A stretch of 64,000 nt of DNA from CAVVKW01 sp963761705 (GCA_963761705.1 CAVXHK010000001.1:1922001-1986000), one strand, 5' to 3'. Positions 1-9,495 are shown, counted from the first letter of the stretch. The notes: generated from the sequence alone by a model not told the origin. Made by a program: numbers and translations.

Positions 1-115
1 TCGAGAAGTTGATACCGCCGGGGATGAGACTCGCGCCGAAGGGGAGTGGGTGGCCGTAGCGGAGCTTGTGTTCGCCGTGGGTGTGAGTGGGCGTGAGGAC
101 GGGGCGGTGCGGCAT
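1..115 (-). CDS. Glycogen debranching enzyme GlgX-like, N-terminal start (partial)
   Basis: Reading leftwards from an ATG at 115, 38 codons run off the window edge. The translation contains LRYGHPLPFGASLIPGGINF, which resembles the start of the N-terminal CBM48-like domain of GlgX/isoamylase-type debranching enzymes, where a short leader is followed by a G-x-P-x-P-x-G-A pattern and G-x-N-F. Such enzymes cleave alpha-1,6 branches of glycogen in the cytoplasm. Only the first 38 residues are visible, so catalytic residues cannot be checked and another CBM48 enzyme (for example a branching enzyme) is possible. It is divergent from the sulfatase gene. Confidence 0.5.
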   Translation of the reverse strand, partial: MPHRPVLTPTHTHGEHKLRYGHPLPFGASLIPGGINFS

Positions 116-229
116 GTGCAGCGGAGCGTTCCCGAAAACACGCGTCGTGGCGAGCGTTGGTGTGGGGGTATGATTGCGGCGGCTTTACCTTGCGCGGCGG
201 GGCGGAGGCGAGGCATACCGGGCGGCGCG

Positions 230-1549
230 ATGGGGCGGAACGTGCTTTTTTTGATGGCGGACGAGCTGCGGTTCGATCTGCCGGGGTTCATGGGCAATCC
301 CGTGTGCCGCACGCCAAACCTCGATTGGCTCGCGGAGGAGGCGGTCATTTTCGACAACGCCTACGCGGCTTCGCCGGTGTGCATCCCGGGGCGGCAGTGT
401 CTGGCGACGGGGAAATATCCGCTGCACATCGGGTGTGAGTATTTTGGCGACGATCTTGAGCCAGGGGCGGACACGTTCGCGCGGCGGTTTGCGGAGGCGG
501 GGTATTACACCGTGGCGTGCGGGAAATTGCACCACCGGGGGGCCGATCAGATGCAGGGCTGGATGCACCGGATCGGGTCGGAGTCGGCGGTGAATTGGCC
601 GGACACGCCGCCGAACCGCAAGCGGGCGCAGATCGGGCGGATGAAATGGCGGGGTGCCGAGGAGCTGGCGCTGGCTGGGGTGGGTGAGTCGCCGCTGGAG
701 ATTCACGACGAGTTGACGGTCGAAGGGTCGCTCGATTTCCTGCGGATGCATTTCGGCGGGATGTACCGGAGGGATGACGCGGAGGCGCCGACGGTGATGC
801 TGAAGGTCAGTCTCCAGCAGCCACACTTTCCGCTCTTGGCCGATGCGGAGGCCTTCGAATACTACCGCGAGCGGGTGCGGGCGCGAACCGACGAGGGCGT
901 GCCGGGGCACCCCGCGCTGGCGAGCGGGGCGTTGCCGTGTGGCGACGGGGTGACGGTGGAACAGGTGCTCAACGCGACGGCCGCCTATTACGCGCTGGTT
1001 GAGCGGGTCGACGCGGAGTTTGGCCGCGTGCTGCAGGGCTTGCGCGACGCGGGACAGGAGCCGGACGAGTGGACGATCGTCTTTACGGCTGACCACGGCG
1101 AGATGCTCGGTGAGCATTCCCTCTGGGAAAAACGGAAATTTTACGAAGGTAGCGCTCGGGTGCCGCTTTTCATCCGCGACCCCGAGCGGTTCGCGCCCGG
1201 GCGGCGACGGCAGAACGTCAACCTCGTCGATCTGTATCCGACGCTTTGCGAGCTGGCCGGGATCGCGGTGCCCGCGGGATTGGATGGGCGGAGCTTGCTG
1301 CCGCTGCTCGAGGGCCGGGACGGGCGGTGGGAGAACGAGACGTTTTCGCAATTCGAGGCAGATCAATTCATGCTCAAGCGGGGCAACCTCAAGTATCTGA
1401 CCTTTGGCGAGTGGGGGCCCGACGTGCTGTTCGACCTGGCGAGTGACCCGGGCGAGTCGGAGAATCGGATCGGCGAATTTGATTACGGTGGCGACGTGGT
1501 GGCGATGCGCGAGCGGCTGCAGGAGTTCATGGCGACGCGCAATGGGTGA
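230..1549 (+). CDS. Sulfatase (formylglycine-dependent, arylsulfatase family)
   Basis: A 439-residue type I sulfatase. The reading frame is open from position 50, but homology begins at the ATG at 230 (MGRNVLFLMADELRFD), where the conserved metal-binding Asp of the N-terminal strand lies at about residue 11. The signature C-x-P-x-R is present (Cys51, Pro53, Arg55); in this family the Cys is converted to formylglycine by a separate maturase. A second metal motif, TADHGEMLGEH, lies near residues 285-295. No signal peptide is visible from this start, so it may be cytoplasmic. The substrate cannot be told; a role in desulfating sulfated glycans is inferred from the phylum and the carbohydrate genes nearby. 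Confidence 0.9.
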   Translation: MGRNVLFLMADELRFDLPGFMGNPVCRTPNLDWLAEEAVIFDNAYAASPVCIPGRQCLATGKYPLHIGCEYFGDDLEPGADTFARRFAEAGYYTVACGKLHHRGADQMQGWMHRIGSESAVNWPDTPPNRKRAQIGRMKWRGAEELALAGVGESPLEIHDELTVEGSLDFLRMHFGGMYRRDDAEAPTVMLKVSLQQPHFPLLADAEAFEYYRERVRARTDEGVPGHPALASGALPCGDGVTVEQVLNATAAYYALVERVDAEFGRVLQGLRDAGQEPDEWTIVFTADHGEMLGEHSLWEKRKFYEGSARVPLFIRDPERFAPGRRRQNVNLVDLYPTLCELAGIAVPAGLDGRSLLPLLEGRDGRWENETFSQFEADQFMLKRGNLKYLTFGEWGPDVLFDLASDPGESENRIGEFDYGGDVVAMRERLQEFMATRNG

Positions 1550-1605
1550 TTCGAGCGTTCGCCTTTTTCGCTGACTTCGCGGCGGGGCGCAGGTAGACCC
1601 GTCGC

Positions 1606-3141
1606 ATGGCAGAAAAGACTCCTTTGACCGGCCACGATCGGCCCGGCGATGCTTGCACTATCGTTATCTTCGGCGCTTCCGGCGACCTGACGAAAAGGAA
1701 GCTGATGCCGGCGCTTTACAATCTCAAAGCTCTCTGTCTCATGCCGGAGAAATTCTCGGTCATTGGCTGCGCGTCGACGCCGGGAGACGATGAATCGATC
1801 CGCGCGAAGGCGACAGAAGACATCAAGCAATTTGCGACTCGCGACTTTGACGAAGGAATCTGGGGGGATTTCGCGAAGCGGCTGTATTACGTGCCGGGGG
1901 ATTTCAACGACGTGAAGACGTTCGAAACGCTGAAAGCCCGGATCGCCGACGCGCAGAAGGAATGGGACATCCCGGGGAACGTGCTGTTTTACCTGGCGAT
2001 CTCGCCGAGCTTCTTCGCGAAGGTCGTTGAGCAGTTGGCGGCGGTCGGGCTGACGGATCAGGCGGACGGCGCGTGGCGGCGGGTGATCGTCGAGAAACCT
2101 TTCGGACACGATCTCGACAGCGCGAGCGCCTTGAACAAGGAACTCACGAAGACGCTGGACGAATCGCAGATCTACCGGATCGATCATTACCTCGGGAAGG
2201 AGACCGTGCAGAACATCATGGTCTTCCGATTCGGGAACTCGATCTTTGAGCCGGTGTGGAACCGGCGCTACATCGAGTACGTTCAGATCACCGTGGCCGA
2301 GAAGCTTGGCGTCGAAATGCGCGGAGGATACTACGACCATTCCGGCGTTTTGCGCGACATGGTGCAGAATCACATCTTATCCGTGCTCTCGCTCATCGCA
2401 ATGGAACCCCCGAGCTCCGTGAGCGGCGACGCGGTGCGGAATGAGAAGGTGAAAGTGCTGGAAGCGATTCGTCCGATGGACCCGCAAGAGGTCATCGAGA
2501 ACACGGTCCGCGGCCAATACGACGCGGGGAAAATCGACGGGAAAGACGTGGCGGCTTACCGCACGGAGCCGGACGTCAATCCGGAGTCGAACACCGAGAC
2601 ATTCGTGGCGATGAAGCTGATGGTGGAGAATTGGCGCTGGGCCGAGGTCCCGTTTTACATCCGCTCGGGTAAACGGCTGGCCGCTCACGCAACCGAGGTC
2701 GTGATTGGCTTTCGGCGCGCGCCGTTGCTGCTCTTCGGAGCGGAGGTCGAGCAGCAGATCCCGCCGAACCGGCTCGTCATGCACATCCAGCCGGAGGAGG
2801 GGATCACGCTCGACATCCACGCCAAACGGCCCGGGCCGAAAATCAAGATTTCCAACGTTCCTCTGAATTTTAATTACAACGAATTCGGCGAGGAAATGGC
2901 GGCGACTGGTTACGAGACGCTGCTCTACGATTGCATGATCGGCGAGACGACGTTGTTCCACCGCTATGACTCGGTCGAAGCTTCGTGGCAGATCGTGAAT
3001 CCGATTCTCGATGTCTGGAAGGCGCTGCCGCCGCGGCATTTTCCAAATTACGCCTCCGGAACTTGGGGTCCGCCCGAGTCGGACGAACTCGTTGCCCGCG
3101 ACGGTCACGCCTGGCACCACTACCCGCAAGCAGAGGATTAG
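1606..3141 (+). CDS. zwf: Glucose-6-phosphate 1-dehydrogenase
   Basis: 511 residues, normal length for the family. It oxidises glucose 6-phosphate to 6-phosphogluconolactone with NADP+, the entry step of the oxidative pentose phosphate pathway. The N-terminal Rossmann motif GASGDLTKRKL (residues 23-33) and the substrate-binding/active-site motif RIDHYLGKE (residues 191-199, catalytic His family pattern) are intact. The start at the ATG of 1606 gives the family-typical short leader before the NADP motif. The glucokinase gene follows after three bases, so the two are almost certainly co-transcribed and together convert glucose to 6-phosphogluconolactone. Confidence 0.97.
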   Translation: MAEKTPLTGHDRPGDACTIVIFGASGDLTKRKLMPALYNLKALCLMPEKFSVIGCASTPGDDESIRAKATEDIKQFATRDFDEGIWGDFAKRLYYVPGDFNDVKTFETLKARIADAQKEWDIPGNVLFYLAISPSFFAKVVEQLAAVGLTDQADGAWRRVIVEKPFGHDLDSASALNKELTKTLDESQIYRIDHYLGKETVQNIMVFRFGNSIFEPVWNRRYIEYVQITVAEKLGVEMRGGYYDHSGVLRDMVQNHILSVLSLIAMEPPSSVSGDAVRNEKVKVLEAIRPMDPQEVIENTVRGQYDAGKIDGKDVAAYRTEPDVNPESNTETFVAMKLMVENWRWAEVPFYIRSGKRLAAHATEVVIGFRRAPLLLFGAEVEQQIPPNRLVMHIQPEEGITLDIHAKRPGPKIKISNVPLNFNYNEFGEEMAATGYETLLYDCMIGETTLFHRYDSVEASWQIVNPILDVWKALPPRHFPNYASGTWGPPESDELVARDGHAWHHYPQAED

Positions 3142-3144
3142 TCG

Positions 3145-4149
3145 GTGGCCACGAAAGCAACTCTACTGCTGGCGGGTGACGTCGGCGGAACGAAGGCCAA
3201 CCTGGCGCTCTTCGAGCAGAAAAAAGGCGGCGAACTCACGCTCGTTCGCAACAAACGCTACCCAAGCGCGGACTACGGCGGCCTCAACGAGATCGTCGCG
3301 AAATTCCTCGCGAAGACGGGCGACCGCGTCCTTGGAGCTTGCTTCGGCGTGCCCGGGGTGGTCCGCAACAACCGGGCGCAGCCAACCAATCTCAAATGGG
3401 AGATCGACGGCGCTTCGCTGGCCGCGGATCTGAAGACGAACCACGTCGTTCTTCTCAATGATCTGGCGGCCAATGCGGCTGGGATCGCGGAGTTGTCCGA
3501 CGACCATTTCGAGACTTTGCAAGAGGGGTTGGCCGCGCCGGTCGGAAATCGCTGCGTCATCTCACCGGGCACGGGTCTGGGGGAAGCGGGGCTTTTTTGG
3601 GACGGCGAGCGTCATCGCCCTTGGGCGTCGGAGGGCGGACACGCCAACTTCGCACCGCGCTCCGACCTGGAGATCGAGCTGCTGTCTTACCTGCAGAGTC
3701 GCTTCGGGCACGTGAGTATCGAGCGGGTCGCTTCGGGGCAGGGGATTCCGAATATCTACGCTTTTCTGCGGGACTCCGGGCACGGCAAAGAGCGGTCGGA
3801 GGTGCTCGAGGCGTTCAAGAAGGGCGATCCGGGCGAGGTGATCGCGAGGGCCGCGGAAGACGGGAGCTGCAAGATGTGCGCGCAGACGGTCGAGATTTTT
3901 GCTCACACGCTGGCGAACGAGGCCGCCAACTTGGCGTTGAAGACGATGGCGACGGGCGGCGTGTATTTCGGCGGGGGGATCCCGGCGAAAATGCTGTGGA
4001 AGCTGCGCAATCCGGCGTTCATCGCGGACTTCAACGCGAAGGGTCGCTTGGAATCGCTGATGGAGTCCATGCCGGTGAAAGTGATCCTCGACGACGAGGC
4101 CGCGCTGCTGGGCGCTGCGCGGATCGCGGCGGATTCTCTCATCAACTGA
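3145..4149 (+). CDS. glk: Glucokinase
   Basis: 334 residues starting at a GTG three bases after the zwf stop. The protein phosphorylates glucose with ATP in the cytoplasm. The N-terminal phosphate-binding motif GDVGGTKANLALF (from residue 11) and the later SPGTGLGEAGLF segment match the bacterial Glk family (PF02685) of the hexokinase/Hsp70/actin fold rather than the ROK family. The close coupling to zwf supports a role in feeding the oxidative pentose phosphate pathway. Confidence 0.93.
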   Translation: MATKATLLLAGDVGGTKANLALFEQKKGGELTLVRNKRYPSADYGGLNEIVAKFLAKTGDRVLGACFGVPGVVRNNRAQPTNLKWEIDGASLAADLKTNHVVLLNDLAANAAGIAELSDDHFETLQEGLAAPVGNRCVISPGTGLGEAGLFWDGERHRPWASEGGHANFAPRSDLEIELLSYLQSRFGHVSIERVASGQGIPNIYAFLRDSGHGKERSEVLEAFKKGDPGEVIARAAEDGSCKMCAQTVEIFAHTLANEAANLALKTMATGGVYFGGGIPAKMLWKLRNPAFIADFNAKGRLESLMESMPVKVILDDEAALLGAARIAADSLIN

Positions 4150-4317
4150 CCCGCGGAACCGCACTCACGGTCGAAGGCCGGGCACCGATCTGTCAGCGGT
4201 GCTTTCGGGTGCGATGACCGCGGACGCGCTGGTGACGCTTGCGATTCTCATGGGTCTCGAGATCAACACGGTCGAAGACAATTGCATCTCGCCGCGCCTT
4301 GAAATAACCCTCGCTGG

Positions 4318-4389
4318 ATGAAAACTGCTTTTTACTTCGTTGCTGGTTTGGTGGCTCTCGGGTTCGTGACGGGCTGCTGCTGCATTTAA
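4318..4389 (+). CDS. Possible 23-residue lipoprotein-like peptide
   Basis: A 23-codon frame encodes MKTAFYFVAGLVALGFVTGC followed by Cys-Cys-Ile and stop. It has a Lys, a hydrophobic stretch and a lipobox-like VTGC followed by two further cysteines, resembling entericidin-type micro-lipoproteins. Its ATG overlaps the stop of an unsupported 35-codon frame at 4214-4321. No strong ribosome binding site is seen. It lies between glk and the MOSC gene. Composition fits a secreted mini-lipoprotein, but chance cannot be excluded. Confidence 0.35.
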   Translation: MKTAFYFVAGLVALGFVTGCCCI

Positions 4390-4405
4390 CGAGCGCGCCG
4401 TTGCG

Positions 4406-4882
4406 ATGAATGCCTCCTTCCCCGAGGTCACCGGGATCTTCGTTTCGCCGGGGCATAATTTTTATGGTCACGAGAAGGGCGGGCCTCCCGGGGAACATCC
4501 CCTATTCGAGGTGGACCGGGTCGAGTGCGTGGCGGGCAAGGGATTGGTCGGGGATCGTTTTTTCGACTACAAGCCGGACTACAAGGGGCAGGTGACCTTC
4601 TTCGCCGATGAAGTGTTCGCGGTGCTCTGCGAGCAGTTTGACGTTCGCGATCGCTCGGTGGGCGTGCTGCGGCGGAACGTGATCACGCGGGGGGTCGACC
4701 TGAATTCGCTGGTTGGGCGGGAGTTTGAAGTGCAGGGGGTGCGGTTCGTGGGGAGCGAGGAAGCGGCGCCTTGCCTGTGGATGAACTCGGCGTTTGCGCC
4801 GGGGGCGCACGATGCGATGCGGGGGCGGGGCGGGTTGCGGGCGCGAATCCTGAGCGACGGGGAGCTGCGCGTCGGTGCGTGA
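4406..4882 (+). CDS. MOSC domain-containing protein
   Basis: 158 residues. It matches the MOSC (molybdenum cofactor sulfurase C-terminal) domain family: GLVGDRFFDYKP near residue 47, the RRNVITRGVDLNSLVGREFEV core, and a conserved Cys in EEAAPCLWM followed by RGRGGLRARILSDGELRVG at the C-terminus. Stand-alone bacterial MOSC proteins (YiiM/YuaD-like) are thought to use the Cys in sulfur or molybdenum-cofactor chemistry. The exact substrate is not known. The gene precedes the sugar ABC permeases by 15 bases, possibly in one transcript, though no functional link is evident. Confidence 0.85.
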   Translation: MNASFPEVTGIFVSPGHNFYGHEKGGPPGEHPLFEVDRVECVAGKGLVGDRFFDYKPDYKGQVTFFADEVFAVLCEQFDVRDRSVGVLRRNVITRGVDLNSLVGREFEVQGVRFVGSEEAAPCLWMNSAFAPGAHDAMRGRGGLRARILSDGELRVGA

Positions 4883-4897
4883 GCCATTGCGTTCGGA

Positions 4898-5773
4898 ATG
4901 AGCCGGGATTCCCGGTGGGTAGCGTGGGCTCTGTTGGCTCCGGCTTTGTTGCTGGTGGCTGCGGTGGCGGTGTATCCGGTGGTGCGGACGGTGACGCTGA
5001 GCTTCTTTTCGCAAAATCTGGGGACTGAGTTGCAGCCGGTTTTCGCCGGGTTATTGAACTACGAGCGCTTGTGGTCGGATGCGCATTTTTGGGAGACGGT
5101 CGGTCGGACGTTGGTTTTTACCGCGCTGGCCGTGGGGGCGGAGGTTGTGCTGGGGTTGGGGGTCGCACTGGCCGTGCACCATTCGCCGTTTGGGCGGGGT
5201 CTGGCGCGGACGGCGGCTCTGGTGCCTTGGGTGTTGCCGACTTCGGCGCTGGCGCTGGGTTGGATCTGGATTTTCAACGATCAATTCGGGGTCGTGAACG
5301 ATCTGTTGCGGGGGAGCGGGGTGATTGAGCAGCCGGTGGTGTGGTTGGGACAGCCGGGGACGGCCTTTGCGGCGCTGGTGTTGGCGGACGTCTGGAAGAC
5401 CACGCCGTTCATCGCGATCCTGGTGCTGGCGGGCTTGCAGACGATTCCGGGACAGCTTTACGAGGCAGCGGCGATCGATGGGGCGGGACGGGTGGGGCAG
5501 TTTCTGCGGATCACGTTGCCGATGTTGCGGCCGACGATCTTCGTCGCAGTGCTGTTCCGGGCGCTCCAGTCGTTCGGGATTTTCGACCTGGTTTACGTGA
5601 TGACGGGGGGTGGGCCCGGGGGAGCGACGGAGACGGTGGCGGTCTACACCTACCGGAACTTTATGCGGTATCTGGACTTTGGGTACGGGTCGGCGCTGCT
5701 GGTGGTTGGAGCGGCGGTGATGGCGGCGATGACGTTGGGGATCTGGCTTGTTTTGGGGAGGGAGCGGGAGTGA
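4898..5773 (+). CDS. Sugar ABC transporter permease, MalF type
   Basis: 291 residues with about six predicted membrane segments and the inner-membrane permease EAA loop (YEAAAIDGAGRVGQFLRITL, near residue 190) that docks the ATPase. The protein belongs to the MalF/UgpA branch of carbohydrate ABC permeases. The next gene, a MalG partner, overlaps its stop by four bases (GTGA), so the pair is translationally coupled. Neither a substrate-binding protein nor an ATPase is present in the window, so the sugar cannot be named and those parts must be encoded elsewhere. Confidence 0.93.
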   Translation: MSRDSRWVAWALLAPALLLVAAVAVYPVVRTVTLSFFSQNLGTELQPVFAGLLNYERLWSDAHFWETVGRTLVFTALAVGAEVVLGLGVALAVHHSPFGRGLARTAALVPWVLPTSALALGWIWIFNDQFGVVNDLLRGSGVIEQPVVWLGQPGTAFAALVLADVWKTTPFIAILVLAGLQTIPGQLYEAAAIDGAGRVGQFLRITLPMLRPTIFVAVLFRALQSFGIFDLVYVMTGGGPGGATETVAVYTYRNFMRYLDFGYGSALLVVGAAVMAAMTLGIWLVLGRERE

Positions 5774-6651
5774 GGGACGCTTCGCGTTTGGGAACGAAGC
5801 CGAGCTGGGGACGCCTCGGTTCGTACGCGGGGACGCGTGCTCTCCCCTTGCTTGGCTTGGCTGGGTTGCTCGTTTGGTGTCTCGGGCCTTTGTGGTGGCA
5901 GTTTGTGACCGCCGTTAAAACCAATGCGGAAATCACGGCCCTGCCGGTGACTTACTTTCCGCGCGACTGGACGTTTGAGCATTTCGCCGATCTTTTTGCT
6001 CGGCGACCGTTTGCGCGGTTTCTTTGGAACAGCTTTTTCATTAGCTCGTGTGCGACATTCCTGTGCTTGGTGGTGAGCGTGCCCGCGGCTTACTCGTTTG
6101 CGCGTCTGAGGCCGCGGGGTGGTCCGGTGATTGTGGGGTTGCTCATCGCGATCTCGTTTTTCCCGATGATCGCGTTCTTTTTTCCGCTGTATGAGGTGGT
6201 GCGGTGGGCGGGGCTGACTAACAATCCGCTTTCGCTCATTGTTCCTTACGCCGCTTTTAATCTGCCAATTGGGATCCTGTTTCTAACCGCGTTCTTTCGA
6301 ACGATTCCGAAAGAGATCGACGAGGCTGGCGTGATGGATGGTTTGGGGCGCGTGCGGACGTTGTGGTATCTCATTCTGCCCTTGTCGACACCGGGCTTGG
6401 TGACGTCTGGGCTACTGGTGTTCATCGCGTCGTGGAACGAGTTCCTGCTCGCGCTGACTTTCTTGCCCCGGGCGGAGGCGCAGACGGTGACAGTGGCGAT
6501 CGCGGGTCTGAGCGGAGGAAGTCTGTTTGAGTTGCCGTGGGGACTCATCGGCGCGGCGATCGTCGTGAGCGTCGCGCCGTTATTGGTGCTGGTGGCGTTT
6601 TTCCAGCGGCGGATCGTCGAGGGGTTGACGACGGGGACGACGGCGAACTGA
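5770..6651 (+). CDS. Sugar ABC transporter permease, MalG type
   Basis: The open frame extends far upstream, but the coding start is the GTG at 5770, which overlaps the stop of the MalF-type gene (GTGA). This gives 293 residues with about six membrane segments and the EAA-type loop (IDEAGVMDGLGRVRTLWYL, near residue 190). C-terminal WNEFLLALTFL is typical of MalG/UgpE permeases. It forms the second half of the membrane channel with the preceding protein. Confidence 0.92.
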   Translation: MRDASRLGTKPSWGRLGSYAGTRALPLLGLAGLLVWCLGPLWWQFVTAVKTNAEITALPVTYFPRDWTFEHFADLFARRPFARFLWNSFFISSCATFLCLVVSVPAAYSFARLRPRGGPVIVGLLIAISFFPMIAFFFPLYEVVRWAGLTNNPLSLIVPYAAFNLPIGILFLTAFFRTIPKEIDEAGVMDGLGRVRTLWYLILPLSTPGLVTSGLLVFIASWNEFLLALTFLPRAEAQTVTVAIAGLSGGSLFELPWGLIGAAIVVSVAPLLVLVAFFQRRIVEGLTTGTTAN

Positions 6652-6775
6652 TGCCCCGGAGTCGGCCCGGACCGGCGCGGGGTGTGGCCGTGGACTGGCT
6701 CGAAGGGCGATGATTCTTTCGACCCACCCGGAAGGCAAGCGGCGTGCGAAGCAGTTTTGAAACGTTCTTTTCCAC

Positions 6776-7282
6776 GTGCAGATTGAAACCCTCCACCCAC
6801 CTTCGTCCGACTGGATTCCGAACCACCCGCGCTTTCCGACGATCATTTACCGGGGGGCTTTCGCCCCGGCGGAGGGAGAGAATCCCGAGGCCATCGAGCT
6901 GGAATTATCGAAGCACGGATGGAAGCCAGCGTGGAGGTTCGGCCTCCACCCATACCCTCATTTTCACAGCACGACGCACGAGGTCATCGCGGCCTACCGG
7001 GGTCGCGCGAGGGTACGGCTGGGGCACGCCGCGGGTGGGGAGTTTGAACTTCAGGCGGGAGACGTGGTCCTGATCCCGGCCGGGGTTGGGCACGAATGCG
7101 TGGATTCGAGCGGGAGATTCGCAGCCGTCGGAGCCTATCCGTACGGATTCTCGCCGGATGTGGTCACCGGACGGCCGGCGGACCCGAGGGCGGTGAAGCG
7201 ACGGGTGGCTAGTGTGGCCCGCCCGGAGTGCGATCCGGTCTCCGGGCGCCGGGGACCGATGCTGAGCGAGTGGGCGGATTGA
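6776..7282 (+). CDS. Cupin-domain protein (YjlB-like)
   Basis: 168 residues from a GTG start. A single cupin barrel is visible: HPYPHFHSTTHEVIAAYRG supplies the His-rich metal motif 1, and GDVVLIPAGVGHE the second motif with its His. This resembles the YjlB group of single-domain cupins of unknown substrate. An ATG-started alternative is not available near this position. The 124 bases upstream show no other gene. Confidence 0.8.
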   Translation: MQIETLHPPSSDWIPNHPRFPTIIYRGAFAPAEGENPEAIELELSKHGWKPAWRFGLHPYPHFHSTTHEVIAAYRGRARVRLGHAAGGEFELQAGDVVLIPAGVGHECVDSSGRFAAVGAYPYGFSPDVVTGRPADPRAVKRRVASVARPECDPVSGRRGPMLSEWAD

Positions 7283-8168
7283 ACCGCGGAGCGGGCGGCG
7301 CTCTGCAGCGCGAGCGGGGGCTTGATGGCAAAATGGACGCCGCTGGCTGATCAACGGCGACGGGGTCTTCGTTCCGGGCGGTCGTCCGGCAGGTGGGGCT
7401 CGGCTGTCAGCTCGGGGGTGCGCACGGGTCTGCGCCGGACCGTCATTCCGAATCGGAAGGCGGCGGGTTTCCGGGCTGACCGCTCTGGATCGCGGGGATG
7501 ACAAGACGTTTGAGATAGATCCGCGTGGCGGCTGCGAGGAGGGCCCCCATCACGCCGTAGAGGGTGGCACCGGCGATGACGGCGACGATCGTGAAGAACG
7601 GGGGGAGCTCCACGCTGTGCCGCATGACTTTCGGGACGATGAAGTTACCCTCGACGACGGAGAGAACCACGAAGAAGACGGTCGTCGTGATGGCCACCCA
7701 AAGGGGTTGGGTGGCGAAAGCCAGCGGGATGGCGATGAAGGCCGCCGCGAACGGACCCACCAAGGGGATGAGTTCACCGACGGCGCCGACCACGCCGATG
7801 AGAAACGGGCTGGGAAGTCCGAGGAGGAGCATGGCGAGCGAGATGACCGTGAGCATGGACAAGACGAGGATGGTCTGTCCGCGGAGCCAGCCGCCCATCG
7901 TCTGGAGGGCTTCGCTCGTCGTCGCCGCCAGCGCCGCTTGATGCCCGGGCGGGATCAGAGCGAGGAATGCGGCGCGAAGTTTTTCCTCTTCCAGCAAGAG
8001 GTAGAAGGTGAGGGCGAGCACGGTGAGCGCAGACCCGAGTCCACCGAGGACTCCGAGGAGGGCGGAGGTCGTTTGCAGAAGGTAGTGTCGGGGCCGGAGC
8101 AAAACCGGACAGAGACGGAGCAAAACCGGAATAGGAGACGGAGCAAAACCGGACAGGGGGGTGGAAGC

Positions 8169-8235
8169 AGCGCGGGAAGCGCCTCGGAGGCGGCCGGAGC
8201 GGAGCGGAGGCCGCCGGAGAGGCGCTTCCCGCGCT
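8169..8235 (+). other. Long hairpin upstream of IS transposase
   Basis: Perfect 17-base arms (AGCGCGGGAAGCGCCTC, 8169-8185, and its complement at 8219-8235) enclose an inner 7-base stem (GGCGGCC/GGCCGCC) and a loop containing GGAGCGGAGCGGA. The second IS of this type has a hairpin at the same place with the same loop sequence, which argues for a conserved function such as limiting transposase expression or forming part of the end complex. Confidence 0.75.
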
Positions 8236-8328
8236 GGCGCGCTTGGTGGGGGCGGCTTGGAAATGCCTTTCCCAAGCAGATGGCCACTTTGCTTTGGCTC
8301 GGCTTCCGGCGTGGACGATGATCCTGCG

Positions 8329-9495
8329 ATGAAAAAAAGCAGTTAGCACACCGCCATCCCGCCGGGTTCGTCCGACGCACGCTTGCAGACTTCAACGCAG
8401 GAACCCTCGACGCGGCCACGGCAGCTGCGCATCTGGGAGTGAGCCGCTCCCGGCTCTACGAACTGCGCGGAGTCTTCCTGCGGGAACGCGCCGACTACGG
8501 ACCGAAGGCCAGCGGGGGAGACCGGTCCGAGGACTGGCCTGCCAAGACGCGATGCCTGCTCGAGGAGTTCCTTCCCCTTCAAAATCCGCCCAACTACCAG
8601 CTCGTCGCCGATGAACTCGAACGCCTCTGCGGATTTCGCCGGGCGCGCTCCACGGTCGAGGCCCACGTCAAAGCGCACTACGCGCATCTGGTGCCCTCTG
8701 CGGCCCGCAAGCCCCGGGTTTACCGACGCTTCCGCCGCGAGCACATCGGAGAAGCTCTGGCAACACGACAGTTCCATCCACCAGTGGTGGCCAGCCAACT
8801 CCAAGCAGACCCTCCTGCTCACCGTGGACGACGCATCCGGACTCAATCTCGCGGGCCGTTTCGTCGGGTCGGACACCACTTGGAACCACTTCGAGCACTT
8901 CCGCGAAGCCTTCACCCGCTGGGGGCTTCCCGAGATCCTCTACACCGATGGTCTGAGCCTCTTCGGACCGAGTTCTACCGACGACCATCGCGATCCCCAA
9001 AGCGAGTTCCAGCGCGCCATGCTGGGGCTGGGCTCCGCCCACCTCGTGGCTCCCACCCCGCAGGCCAAGGGCAAGATCGAGCGGCGCTTCGGCACCTTCC
9101 AGCGACGCCTGGTCACCTTGCTCGCACACGCCCACGCCACAACTTGGCCGCAAGCCGACGCCATCCTCCAGATGGAGATCGAGCGACAGAACCTCAAGCT
9201 CAACCGCTCGTCCGGCAAAATCCCCCTCGAAGTCTGGGAGATCCAGTCCCTCCGTGGCCACACTCGCCTGCGTCCTCCTCCGTCTCCTGCCCTCCTCGAT
9301 CTCCACCTCTCACTCCGCCTCTCCCGACGCGTGAACAACGACCACACCGTCGATTTTGAAGGCCGTAACTACGAGATCTCGTCCACCCTTCGCAAGCGCA
9401 TCACCATCGTGCATCACCCCGCTCGCCAATTTTGGGTTGTCGAGCATCCGCCAAAACACGTTTGGCCTCCTATTTTAGCCCATTACAGCCTCTGA
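8329..9495 (+). pseudogene. IS1202/ISNCY-like transposase, frameshifted
   Basis: A DDE integrase-core transposase. Coding similarity to the 42208 transposase extends upstream of the GTG at 8439 to a run of seven A (8332-8338) right after an ATG at 8329; reaching the coding frame needs a -1 shift on that run. The N-terminal helix-turn-helix (AAHLGVSRSRLYELRG) follows. A second, +1 disruption occurs at about 8754: the frame with IGE must join the frame with LWQHDSSIHQWW by skipping one base, which restores the family motif IGELWQHDSS. The C-terminal frame then runs to 9495 with TPQAKGKIERRFGTFQRR. The second shift looks like a mutation or sequencing error, so this copy is probably inactive on its own. 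Confidence 0.8.

Noticed and set aside
185..1366. 393-codon minus-strand open frame opposite the sulfatase
   Set aside because: Arg/Pro-rich shadow frame produced by high GC; the plus strand carries the intact family motifs.
4214..4321. 35-codon frame overlapping the 23-residue peptide start
   Set aside because: No ribosome binding site, no family resemblance, and composition like surrounding non-coding sequence.
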